Assembly (NCBI RefSeq): GCF_000516985.1
Contig: NW_006917097.1
Span: 496,001-560,000, forward strand
Direction of reading: 5' to 3'
Origin: Pestalotiopsis fici W106-1
Lineage: Eukaryota; Ascomycota; Sordariomycetes; Amphisphaeriales; Sporocadaceae
DNA length: 64,000 nt
The stretch's first letter is position 1. Each line of letters opens with the position of its first letter. Positions 21,923 through 31,844 of this stretch are shown here, piece after piece. Under the pieces are notes generated by a model, which searched no databases, was not told where the DNA came from, and saw only the letters and a program-made list of their open reading frames with translations. Made by a program: the position numbers and the translations under genes.

Positions 21923-23486
21923 ATGATCTACCTCGCCAAGTCGTTGGCAGCCTTGCCGCTGCTGGTTCTGTCTGCATCGGCGTCAGCAAGTTACCCTCCC
22001 AAGCCGTCTGACCTGACGACTCCAGTGCAAAAGCGAATTGCCATACAAGGTCCTGGTTCGGTTTCTATTGGCTGGAATACTTTCCAGGAACTCGACCAAC
22101 CGTGCGTTCAGTACGGCACCTCGGAGACTAATCTGACTTCGCTCGCCTGTTCAACGAGTTCAGTCACATATCCTACCTCTAGGACATATTCAAACGCCGT
22201 GGTCCTCGAAGACTTGACTCCCGCTACAACCTACTATTACCAAATAGTGTCGACCAATTCGACAGTTGATCACTTCTTCAGCCCGCGCACACCAGGCGAC
22301 ACTACCCCGTTTGCCCTCAATGCTGTTATAGACCTCGGTGTATATGGCCAGGATGGATTCACCATTGACATGGACATGACAAAGAGGGACACCATTCCCT
22401 ATATTCCTCCTGCGCTGAACCACACGACCATTGGCCGGCTGGCCAACACCATCAACGATTACGAACTGATCGTCCACCCCGGCGACCTGGCCTACGCAGA
22501 CGACTGGTACCTCAAGGGCAAGAACATCTTCGACGGCGTCAACGCCTTTGAGGCCATTCTTGAAAACTTTTACGGCCAGCTCGAGCCTATTGCGAGCCGC
22601 AAGCCCTACATGACCAGCCCCGGCAACCACGAAGCCAACTGCCAGGAGATCCCTTACCTGGGCGAATTGTGCGCCGAGGGCCAAAAGAACTTTACCGACT
22701 TCATGAACCGCTTCGGCCGCACCCTGCCGACGGCCTTTTCGTCCACCTCGGCCGACGAGAACGCCAAGGTGAATGCCAATGCCGCCAAGCTGCTGGCCAA
22801 CCCGCCCTTTTGGTACTCGTTCGAGTACGGCATGGTCCACGTTGTCATGATTGACACCGAGACCGACTTTGCCGACGCTCCCGATGGCATCGGCGGCTCT
22901 GCGGGCCTCAATGCCGGTCCCTTTGGCTCCTCGGGCCAGCAATTGGCTTTCCTCGAGGCTGACTTGGCGTCGGTGGACCGAAATGTGACGCCGTGGATTA
23001 TTGTCGGCGGACACAGACCTTGGTATGTTGTGCTAAGCCCTATCACAAAATAAAGACACAACCCGCTAACCTCTGGGCCTTAGGTACACCACCAGCGGCG
23101 GCGATGCGTGTGACGCATGCCAGGATGCATTTGAGCCGTTACTGTACAAGTATGGCGTCGACCTGGCCATCTTTGGCCACGTGCACAACTCGCAGCGCTT
23201 CCTGCCCGTCGTCAACTCGACGGCCGACGCAAACGGCCTGCAGGATCCCAAGGCGCCCATGTACATTGTGGCCGGCGGCTCGGGCAACATTGAAGGGCTC
23301 AGCTCGGTCGGCACCACGCAGGACTATAATGCCTTTGCCTATGCCGACGATTTCTCGTATGCGCAGGTGTCATTCCTCGATACCCAGAATCTCCGGGTCG
23401 ATTTCATTCGCTCCTCAACCGGCCAGGTCCTCGACACCTCGACGCTGTACAAGAGTCACGCCGAGCAGTTTGTCGTGCAGAGTTGA
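21923..23486 (+). CDS. Secreted purple acid phosphatase (metallophosphoesterase)
   Basis: Exons 21923..23022 and 23084..23486 are joined across a 61-nt intron (GTATGT..TTAG, branch GCTAAC) to give 500 residues. A signal peptide covers about 1-22. An N-terminal fibronectin-like domain precedes the metal-binding core. All five purple acid phosphatase blocks are visible: DLG at 137-139, GDLAYAD at 187-193, GNHE at 234-237, GGHRPWY at 362-368 (its Trp codon is split by the intron) and GHVH at 398-401. Potential N-glycosylation sites are frequent, as expected for an extracellular or vacuolar enzyme that releases phosphate from organic esters. The first block is usually GDxG; here the residue before Asp is Ile. 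Expression is often phosphate-controlled in this family, but no motif for that was identified here. Confidence 0.95.
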
Positions 23487-24209
23487 GTTCGAGGACATAT
23501 TTAGAACCATGACGTTATGGAATAATCCATATTTAAAAAGTATTAGCGAGTTATTGTTTAATGATTAATCTCATTTTTAACCTCTACAAAATAAATCGTA
23601 ATTTGACTCAAGTCTCATAATCCTGATATCTTCCACAAGTGTTGAATCTATGATTCAGAGCCAGATCAATGCTCAGCAGCCGCCTCCTATCTGCTGAATA
23701 TCTTCATACCTATCCTAGTACGTATGTAAGAGCACGAAGCGTAGGACGATTTAATGCAGAAATACCCGAATGCATGCGTAGCGAAAGCAAAGTATAGAGT
23801 TGAACATCTTTGGTCCAATCCTTGTAGCATGTGCCATGCCAATGTTGCAGTCGTTTTCTTAGTTCTGTCGGATTAGGAAGCTGGCAAAAAAAAAGTCAAG
23901 TCTTGGGTGGAGGGCACTTCGGGATTTATATGCCACCACGAATAGTGGACATTGCCAAGCGCGGGCGTCTATAATCTTGGCGTTGCCAGGTTGCATGCAT
24001 TTCTCATATGGAGTATGTGTTGGCCCACTTGCTCTGTATCATGGAAATAGGATATTTTGAAAGTGAATGGGCCATTCAAGAACAGTCGTGTAGGACACGT
24101 GGGCGGGCATAAGAAAAAAGTAATAAATTTGATCGGCCTTTTTGGTCTTCATGGCCGTGATTAACGCAAACCGCTATAACCCAAGAAAATTTCTAATCAT
24201 GGCGCCACT
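23487..24209. other. Intergenic between convergent genes
   Basis: 3' flanks of the phosphatase and of the minus-strand beta-glucosidase. AT-rich with no gene seen. Confidence 0.65.
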
Positions 24210-27122
24210 TTACCACTCTGCTGCTCTGTGCAGGTACTTTGAACTCGTTCCAATTACAAATCCATACTTTCCTTCTGTAATCATTTTCCAGTTCTGTGCC
24301 TTGACATCCCAATAACTCAAGTCTCGGCGTGTCACGTTGAATGTGACACTAACAGTCTCCCGTTGCTTTATGAGCGTCTTCTCAAACCCTCTGAGCACCT
24401 TGATGGGAAAGTCAACGCCTTCAGTCTTGGATGCCTCGGCAGGATAAATCAGGTAGAGCTGAGTAACCACCTGACCATCATTTGCACCAGTGTTGGTCAC
24501 ATTGGTGGTAATGGAAACGTACGTTTCCCACAGGTCGGGATTGCCGCCTTCGTCACCACCAGCTGGAGAAAGAGGCTGCTGCACATCATAACCATCGGGG
24601 TACGGATACTTGTCTGTGACCGCCACCATTTCATCCACCGTGTCGAGGTATGGATAGACAAACTTTTCGAGCTTTCTGAACCCGGCAGGGAACAGCGCCT
24701 CATTCTCGTCGGGGATGCTCGTATCGTACTCAGGTGGCATCGCAAAATCTCTCGGTCGAGGCGTTGGATATGCGCTCTTTGGTTTAAGCTCAACAAGATC
24801 GGGAATGCTGAACTCGAAGGTAGTATAGCTCAAACCAAAGCCGAATTCGAACCTGGGCTTGACGTCCTTCTTGTCAAAGTGCCGATAATCAACGTAGAGA
24901 CCCTCGGTGAAATCTTGTTGCGGAACCACGCCGTTGGGCAAATACATGATCTTAGCACCATCGCCATAGTCATCGAGACTGCGACCGATGGTCCAAGGTA
25001 AGCGTCCACTAGGGTTGACATCGCCAAAAATCACATCTGCCAGGGCATTGCCACTTTCTTGGCCAGGAAGATTGGCGAGCAAGACCGCCTTGACACCCGG
25101 AAGGTCAATCCACTGCTCCATCAAGACTGGCCCAACGGTGTGGAGGACCACGATGGTCTCGCCGGTTCCGCCTCCACAGCCATTCGCCACCGACACAATC
25201 AGATCATCGCCGCCTTTTTGCAGATTCAGATCTGGACGATCTCCCTTGACGTTGCTCCAACTCACGAAACCCTCTCCCGAATCGGCGTTTGCAAAGACGA
25301 TGCAAATGTCCTGGTTATTTAGAATATCAGGTTGTTCTTTGAAGGGTGGCGTGTTCGTAAGCCAAGACGAAACCTCGACCTTTTCCTTATCCCAGCCGCT
25401 GCCGAGAACGTCAATGGGCGTAACAAGGTACGGCAGCTCGACAGCACCGGAGCCCCATCCCATGGCAAGGGTGCCCTCGTTGCAGCCACGGTCTTTGCAT
25501 CCGTTGGGTCCGTTGGGGTTTGGTCCAGCATCATCGCCAAAGATGCCGATGCGCACATGTCCAGTGTGCTTCTTTCTGAGCTTCATGTCGGTGTTGCCAT
25601 GACGATCGATGGGTAGAATCTGCTCATTCTTGAGAAGAACAATGCCTTCTGCAGCTATCTGTCGTGCCAAAGCAGAATGATTGCCCATTACATTGACGAA
25701 CTCATTGACAACCGTCGTCTCCTGATCAGTAGGGCTACCAGGCGCTTCAACTCCGACTTCTTCGTTTGTCCAGGAGGAAAAGTTGGGACCGTCGGGATCG
25801 AATCTCTCCGTATCATCCTGCCCGAGCTGATACCAAGAGGCGACAATACGGGTCACCATGTCGTTGAGCCTCTCGACGGGTAAAGAACCATTCAGAATAG
25901 ACTTGGTAAGCTCAGGTCCCCATAGCGACTTGCCATCTGCCCAAAACAAGCCATCACCTGGCATGGTCATATCCAGACCAGCCAGAGCGCTCGATACGCC
26001 TCCACGCTGGGCAAGCCAGTCACTCATGACAAATCCCTGGAAACCCATCTCATCCTTGATTATGCCGTTTAGAATCTTGGAGTTGCCACAAGCATAAGAG
26101 TTGTTGATTTGATTGTAGCTGCACATGATACTGGCGACGCCGGCCTTGATTGAGTCCTGGAATGGCCACAAGTAAAGTTCGTGCATGGTTCGATCGTCAA
26201 TGTTGCTCGAGATGGCGTTTGGCAGCCCCCATTCCCAGGATTGCCGGAAATGCTCCTGCTCATTGGCAACAAGATGTTTGATGGTCGCCATGACACCCTC
26301 ATCCTGGATGCCCTTGATCGACTGATACGCGGCGATACCTTGTAGATATGGATCCGCGCCAAAGCCCTCCCAGTTCCTCCCGCCAGCGGGCATACGGCCG
26401 AGTGGACCTATGCAAGGACCGAGGATGGCATTGATACCCTTCTTCCTCGCCTCGATAGCATGGACATTTCCCCATTTGTACATTAGATCTTTGTTCCATG
26501 TCGCTCCCACGGTGATTCCTGCTGGGAAGGCCGTGGCGTTGTCTGCGAATCGTATACCGAGTGGCCCATCTTGCAAGGCTAGGGACGGGAAGCCGACATT
26601 GACAGCAGGTCCAGTGTTGCCAACGGCTGGACCCATCATCCAACCAGTGCCCGTCGTGATATTGACCTTCTCCGGAAGCGTCATCTTGGTGACCATTTCA
26701 CTGGCCTTCCTGTAGCTGTCTGCCCAGTTTCGTGCCGTTCCACCTTTCGGAGTCGGGTACCACGGCGGAGAAAGCCCATCTTGAGGACTGGTGTATTTCT
26801 TGTAGGCAAAGAAGCCGCCCGATCCAAGAGCCAGAAACACGAGGGCCAACACACCCAGGCATGACCATATACATTTTCTTGATCTGCCAGCACAGCAGCC
26901 GCATGGCTGTCGTAACCACCGACTGCGAGGCTGTGTTTGGTATGCGGCCGTATAGGAGCCCTTGGTTGCGGTCAATGGGTCTGATTGTAGGAATTCGGTC
27001 GCATCGAGGTCCGATTCTAGATCTGAGGATGCACGAGCTTCGTATGACTTGCGGAAGCGCTCTTGGTAGTCGTCTTGTTCGGCGCCGAGGAGCCCGGTGC
27101 CCTCTTTCTCGTCTCGAGCCAT
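24210..27122 (-). CDS. Membrane-anchored GH3 beta-glucosidase
   Basis: A single exon of 970 residues from ATG 27122. A ~85-residue acidic and Cys-containing cytosolic region comes first, followed by one transmembrane anchor at about 86-106. The GH3 N-terminal barrel then follows, with KHLVANEQE at about 282-290 and the nucleophile Asp368 in GFVMSDW. The C-terminal sandwich contains FANADSGEGF, whose Glu is the probable acid/base, and a fibronectin-III-like end domain finishes the protein. This is the arrangement of the type II membrane GH3 enzymes of filamentous fungi, which differ from secreted cellulase-type members by lacking a cleavable signal. It would hydrolyse beta-glucosides at the cell surface or in the secretory pathway. 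The TATATATTATAT stretch at about 27236-27247 could serve as its promoter. Confidence 0.95.
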   Translation of the reverse strand: MARDEKEGTGLLGAEQDDYQERFRKSYEARASSDLESDLDATEFLQSDPLTATKGSYTAAYQTQPRSRWLRQPCGCCAGRSRKCIWSCLGVLALVFLALGSGGFFAYKKYTSPQDGLSPPWYPTPKGGTARNWADSYRKASEMVTKMTLPEKVNITTGTGWMMGPAVGNTGPAVNVGFPSLALQDGPLGIRFADNATAFPAGITVGATWNKDLMYKWGNVHAIEARKKGINAILGPCIGPLGRMPAGGRNWEGFGADPYLQGIAAYQSIKGIQDEGVMATIKHLVANEQEHFRQSWEWGLPNAISSNIDDRTMHELYLWPFQDSIKAGVASIMCSYNQINNSYACGNSKILNGIIKDEMGFQGFVMSDWLAQRGGVSSALAGLDMTMPGDGLFWADGKSLWGPELTKSILNGSLPVERLNDMVTRIVASWYQLGQDDTERFDPDGPNFSSWTNEEVGVEAPGSPTDQETTVVNEFVNVMGNHSALARQIAAEGIVLLKNEQILPIDRHGNTDMKLRKKHTGHVRIGIFGDDAGPNPNGPNGCKDRGCNEGTLAMGWGSGAVELPYLVTPIDVLGSGWDKEKVEVSSWLTNTPPFKEQPDILNNQDICIVFANADSGEGFVSWSNVKGDRPDLNLQKGGDDLIVSVANGCGGGTGETIVVLHTVGPVLMEQWIDLPGVKAVLLANLPGQESGNALADVIFGDVNPSGRLPWTIGRSLDDYGDGAKIMYLPNGVVPQQDFTEGLYVDYRHFDKKDVKPRFEFGFGLSYTTFEFSIPDLVELKPKSAYPTPRPRDFAMPPEYDTSIPDENEALFPAGFRKLEKFVYPYLDTVDEMVAVTDKYPYPDGYDVQQPLSPAGGDEGGNPDLWETYVSITTNVTNTGANDGQVVTQLYLIYPAEASKTEGVDFPIKVLRGFEKTLIKQRETVSVTFNVTRRDLSYWDVKAQNWKMITEGKYGFVIGTSSKYLHRAAEW

Positions 27123-28095
27123 GATGGACGGTCCAGCGTATTGAAGTGACCAGTATAGGAGGAACGTGGGAGGTCAACGTTATCGAAACAGTCGGTCTGT
27201 ATTGATTGTGGCCGGTAGCTAGAAAAGTAAAACAGTATATATTATATGTCGCGGATTGTCAAGTCGTCAGTCGCGTGGTAGCTCCAGCTCAGCGGGCAAT
27301 ATTTCCACGGACAGACAACAACCTCAAACAAGAGACACGAGATGATTGAAATCAACGAAGAACTAGAAATCATAAAGGGACGCGGAAGAACGAGAAACAT
27401 CTGAATTGAAACATTGCCTCCGACATTGGAGCTGAAACATGGGAGCAGCTTGGCGTCGCACTCAGTTGCATTGACCCCTCCGAGCCATCTTGGCCATCCA
27501 GAGCTGATGTCCCGTCGATCATTTAGCACATAGCCCGTGCGAAGGGGATCCGACCTTCCTTCAGGTACCATACATGCACTACCTTGGGCTGAGCCTACCT
27601 AAACCCGCGTCGGCTGAGTTGCCGGAACCCCGCCAAACGTCTAACCTTTTAGCGAATATAGTGGAGTGCTAGGAATCCAAGTCAGGGCGGGCCAGCTCAG
27701 GGCCACAGCGAGTTTACAATGTTCAACGGTAACTTTGGGCACGAATTTTGTGTCAATATATACTAACCTAGTACCAACATCGAGATAGGCAAGGTATACG
27801 AACTTGCTCTACTGGTGTCAAGACCATGAGGTTCAACACCAACAATAAAATCTGATCATCAAGGCCTAGGTATTAAGTTGATCATATAACCTTTTTTCTT
27901 TCCTAACTGCATGCATGATATATCCCAATGCCGCTCGGTAGAGGTCTCGTTCAGAGTTTACTCTGTCTTTAGCAGAATAACTCGTTGCATTGCCCTCGCT
28001 ATACTCCAGGTGGCGGAATTCATCATTTCTGATGATCAGCACAAGTTGCTGTATGATATCATCCAGATCTTGTGGCATTCCCATCCATCGTCTCT
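27123..28095. other. Intergenic
   Basis: Promoter side of the beta-glucosidase and 3' flank of the next minus-strand gene. No supportable gene. Confidence 0.65.
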
Positions 28096-29139
28096 TTATT
28101 GTGATACCATTTTCTGCAGAGAGTCCATGGCCTTCTTCGCATAGGCTCCCATATCCGCACACCTTTGCTGGCCCTCTTCGTCGAACACTTCCATGGACAG
28201 ATATCCTCGGAAGCCTGTGCGAAGCACGGCGTGGAGAAAATCGTTAATGGGTAGATAACCACCGTCGTAAGGAAGCGGTCGATAATCGTGACTCCACTGG
28301 CCACGAGGGCGCAGACCATCAGCATTCGTCTTGGCCTCGAGCGGAGGTTCGACCTTGTACGCATCCGAGATTTGGAGGAGATAGATCTTTTCCGGAAGAA
28401 CATGCAAGGATAGCATATTCAGACTCTCTTTCCATCTCTCTTCCAGAGCAGATGCAGACAAATCCTCAACCTTTCCCGACTTGGTTGTTGGATCTCCCCA
28501 TTCGCCGCCAGCGCTCTGAAAAGTGTCGAGGCATAAGCCGATATTTGGTCGGTCAGCCTTTTGGACAATATTCCAAACATCTTTCCAACCTGGAGCATGC
28601 GTAGCCCAGCACCAATTCTCATAGGCAATCCGGAATCCTTTTTCGGCGAATATATCTGCCAGTTCTGCAAGATCTGCAGCAAGCTCATCAAAGTCTGACG
28701 AGATTTTTGACGGAGCATCCGTAGAACCGATCTGCAGCATATCAGTCCCAACAGCCTCCATAATTCTCATCCATCCCCTGGCACGATCAAAGGCGTCCTG
28801 CCTCTCCTTGCTCTCCCTAGGCCATCCCTCAAAGTTGGCAAATGGCTGTAGCATCAGGATCTTGAGATGATGCTCCTCTGCCTGGGTTTTGATCTCCTTG
28901 CCAATTTCTACCAGTGAGTCATAATCCTTTTCGTGGGGTTCATGTCCGTTGAGATGTTTTCCATAGGTCAGAATATCGGGCATTGACAGCTCGATTGCCT
29001 CGAACCCGGCATCTGCAATGGCCTTGAATTTGAGTGGCAGAGTATGTGACTCTGGCTTATATCCAATGCTACATGTCGCGTATGATGTGGGTAATTCAAC
29101 GACCTTTTCATCCTGTAACTCATGATAGTTCACCGGCAT
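28096..29139 (-). CDS. 3-dehydroshikimate dehydratase-like / sugar phosphate isomerase family TIM barrel
   Basis: 347 residues from ATG 29139. The fold is the AP-endonuclease-2 (xylose-isomerase-like) barrel: SYATCSIGYKPE near the start, GFEAIELSMPD, ILMLQPFANFEGW, MLQIGSTDAP, IAYENWCWATHAPGW, IGLCLDTFQSAGGEWGDP, IYLLQISDAYKV and YLSMEVFDEE. The Glu, Asp, His and Glu residues in these strands are the usual metal ligands. Close relatives annotated in fungi convert 3-dehydroshikimate to protocatechuate in quinate use, but the same family contains sugar epimerases, so the exact reaction is open. The frame stays open to an upstream ATG at 29322, which would add 61 residues with a hydrophobic stretch; the shorter start begins exactly where similarity to the fold would. 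Confidence 0.85.
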   Translation of the reverse strand: MPVNYHELQDEKVVELPTSYATCSIGYKPESHTLPLKFKAIADAGFEAIELSMPDILTYGKHLNGHEPHEKDYDSLVEIGKEIKTQAEEHHLKILMLQPFANFEGWPRESKERQDAFDRARGWMRIMEAVGTDMLQIGSTDAPSKISSDFDELAADLAELADIFAEKGFRIAYENWCWATHAPGWKDVWNIVQKADRPNIGLCLDTFQSAGGEWGDPTTKSGKVEDLSASALEERWKESLNMLSLHVLPEKIYLLQISDAYKVEPPLEAKTNADGLRPRGQWSHDYRPLPYDGGYLPINDFLHAVLRTGFRGYLSMEVFDEEGQQRCADMGAYAKKAMDSLQKMVSQ

Positions 29140-30614
29140 CTTGATGATATAAGCAATGAGTCGACCAGAAAAATGAACAAACAGAATGCCTAAAAATAAA
29201 CGGTTTACTTGTGTGATGAGTCCAGTATAAATAGTATAGACGGAATCTGAAATGCAAGGAAATGTTAATTCATTTCGCTTTGGGCATTGGGTCGAAGCTG
29301 TATTTGTGTAACTCAACTCCATAATTTACGCTGGCTGGTGACGTCAACGCCCACGCTGTAAGTGGCATGTCGCGGCCGCCCGCCTTTGCGCTACGATTTC
29401 ATATTCCTTACGCAATAGTGATGCATGAATAGTGGCCTGCTGTCCTTTCTTGTGTTGTTTCCACAAAACAGGACTATTTTGTTGCTCTTTGTTTTGTATC
29501 ATCGCCTGGCGCGAGTAGGAGATGATTCGGTCCACGATACACAACTTTCTAGCTTTCAGACCGCTGGCAAGGCACTGATTACTCTCAACTTTGAAAAGTA
29601 ACCATTTGGAGTTTGGTCATAAAACTATCTCTGTCCCAAGATCAGTGCTGTCTTGGACCACCCCTTGAGGAGTCTGTGTTCTTTGAATATCTCGAGATTT
29701 TCCACCGGCAGTGAAACCATGCCGCTATACTCCTCCCAGGATATGACCAAGATCTTTTTGAAACGAATCCCAAGGAAAGCAAACAGCTCTGCATTGGCTA
29801 TGTGCTATTTGATCCAGATTACCATACTCGGAAGCTTTCGCTTGTATTTAGTAATATACCTACGAATACTCCTGGCAACGTTGACTTTTTTTTTTTGTGA
29901 TCCGGACAAAACTGTCCGAGGCGGCTCAGGCTACTAGATGCCGCTATTAGTCGAGGACATGGGCCAAGGTCCCTGACTTGTCCGCTGTAAGTTCATTCGG
30001 CACATTAACACTGCGGTTCAAGCTTCTGAACATGATATCGGATTTGCCAGACAGGCTCTTTACACCACCCCCAGGCACCTAGAAAGGGACCAAAAGACGC
30101 CTCAGGATCTCTCGTGTAAGAGCGCGCGCGTGTGACCGGCCCCGCAATTGCAACATCTTGTGCCTAGAAAATACCGCCTTTGACCAAAACTTTATGTATT
30201 ATGCCAGATGCAAAGACTGGGATACGAATATACACGACCATAAACTTAATCCTAAAACTCCCATCATTTTGATGGTAAATAGATTTAGACTTACTTGCAA
30301 CATGACGCCTCCTGAAGCTCAATATTATTGTAGACGCCGCTGGCTTGGCTTGTGAACGCTAGTGGTAAACGAATGCGAGCATCGTGGGAATAACGTCATG
30401 GACTGTCCGCTATTCAGTAGGTACACAGCCCACCTATATCAACCTTTCCAAGTTCTAGCGAGCATTTTACGTCGGATATCAACATATACTGGCATTAAAG
30501 AGACGCTACATTTAATATCCCGTAGAATAAACTTTAAGGAAGCCGTTCTTTGTGTGTCACATTGCCTTATTATATTTACGTTGGAAGTTGGACCGACAGC
30601 TGGAGCCGTACAAG
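29140..30614. other. Intergenic, divergent promoter region
   Basis: Between the dehydratase-like gene and the oxysterol-binding gene. T- and A-rich patches and short frames only. The leader of the dehydratase-like gene may reach about 29330. Confidence 0.6.
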
Positions 30615-31844
30615 ATGACCAAGACGCAATCCAACTTCTCTCAACTAAAGGACTTCCTGGGATATCTAGCCACAGTGAAGGGGGATCTATCGAATATCAC
30701 CGCTCCGCCTTTTGTTCTCTCACCAAAATCTGTAACCGAAATCCCTGCGTCATGGGCAGAGCGCCACCAGCTCTTCTTGCAACCGGCAGTAGAAGACGAC
30801 CCAGCCCGGCGAGCCCTGCTCATCCTGAAGAACTTTGTCTGCAGCCTCAAGCGCCAAGTCTACAGTGCCGCCTCGGAAGAGTCAGACGGCGGCGCCAAGA
30901 AGCCCCTCAACGCCTTTCTGGGGGAGCTGTTCTTGGGCACGTTTGAGGACGAGGCGTCGGGGAGCCGGACACAGCTCGTTTCGGAGCAGGTGTCGCACCA
31001 TCCGCCCGTGACGGCCTGCTTCTTGTACAACCGGGACCACCGCATCTCGTCGTCGGGTTACGTGGCGCAGGAAACCTCATTCAGTCCCACCAGCGGCGTC
31101 ACGGTCCGGCAGGTCGGACATGCCATCATCCGCGACGAGACGCATGGCGAGAGCCACCTCATGACGCTGCCGGTCATGGCCATCAAGGGCCTCCTCGCTG
31201 GCAAGCCGTATCCAGAGTTGCAAGGCACGTGTTACATCTCGTCGAGTTCGGGGTATCTGGCGACAATCGAGTTTGAAGGCAAAAAGGCACTGGGTTTCGG
31301 CACCAAGAATTGCGTCAGCGCAGAACTGAGGAATATTCGGGACGGCGGAAAGCTGCTGTATGAGCTGGAGGGACAATGGAACGGGAAACTTACCATCAAG
31401 GACTCCGCTCAAGGATTGAATCTTGAAGAGTTTGATGTAGACGATATGCCGCACACCGAGCTGTGCGTGAAGCCGCTTGAAGAGCAAAGCCCGTGGGAGT
31501 CTCGTCGAGCATGGGCGGGAGTTCTAGAGGGCATTCGCACGGGCGACATGCGAGCCGTAAATGACGCCAAGAGTCAGATCGAGGAGGCCCAAAGGGAGAT
31601 TCGCGAGGTTGAGCGCGAGGCGGGTGTCGAGTGGCATAGGGTCTTCTTCACGAATGCGGATTCGCACCAGGAGTTTGAGGTTTTGGCGGGACCGATACCC
31701 GATGATGATGCCAAGAGCCTTCGACAAGAACGAACGGCAGGTGTCTGGAAGTTTATCGGCATCGATGCGGCTGAGAAGATTCTCGAATCTGGAAATTTTC
31801 ACTCATCTCTTGAGCCTACTGGCCAGCCAACACGACACACGTAG
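30615..31844 (+). CDS. KES1: Oxysterol-binding protein, Kes1/Osh4-type
   Basis: A single exon of 409 residues from ATG 30615 (context CAAGATGAC). The family fingerprint EQVSHHPP lies at 124-131, after the lid and N-terminal helices (FLGELFLGTFED). The length and the lack of PH or ankyrin domains match the short Osh4 group. These proteins exchange sterol and phosphatidylinositol 4-phosphate between ER and Golgi membranes and restrain Golgi secretion. The C-terminal region has the basic/acidic helix (IEEAQREIREVEREAG) and WHRVFFTNA, the usual closing elements. No transmembrane segment, as expected for a cytosolic lipid-transfer protein. An AATAATATAA-like poly(A) region follows at about 31880. 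Confidence 0.95.
   Translation: MTKTQSNFSQLKDFLGYLATVKGDLSNITAPPFVLSPKSVTEIPASWAERHQLFLQPAVEDDPARRALLILKNFVCSLKRQVYSAASEESDGGAKKPLNAFLGELFLGTFEDEASGSRTQLVSEQVSHHPPVTACFLYNRDHRISSSGYVAQETSFSPTSGVTVRQVGHAIIRDETHGESHLMTLPVMAIKGLLAGKPYPELQGTCYISSSSGYLATIEFEGKKALGFGTKNCVSAELRNIRDGGKLLYELEGQWNGKLTIKDSAQGLNLEEFDVDDMPHTELCVKPLEEQSPWESRRAWAGVLEGIRTGDMRAVNDAKSQIEEAQREIREVEREAGVEWHRVFFTNADSHQEFEVLAGPIPDDDAKSLRQERTAGVWKFIGIDAAEKILESGNFHSSLEPTGQPTRHT

Noticed and set aside
22190..23014. 274-codon minus-strand open frame
   Set aside because: It is the shadow of the purple acid phosphatase, whose motifs and intron are unambiguous.
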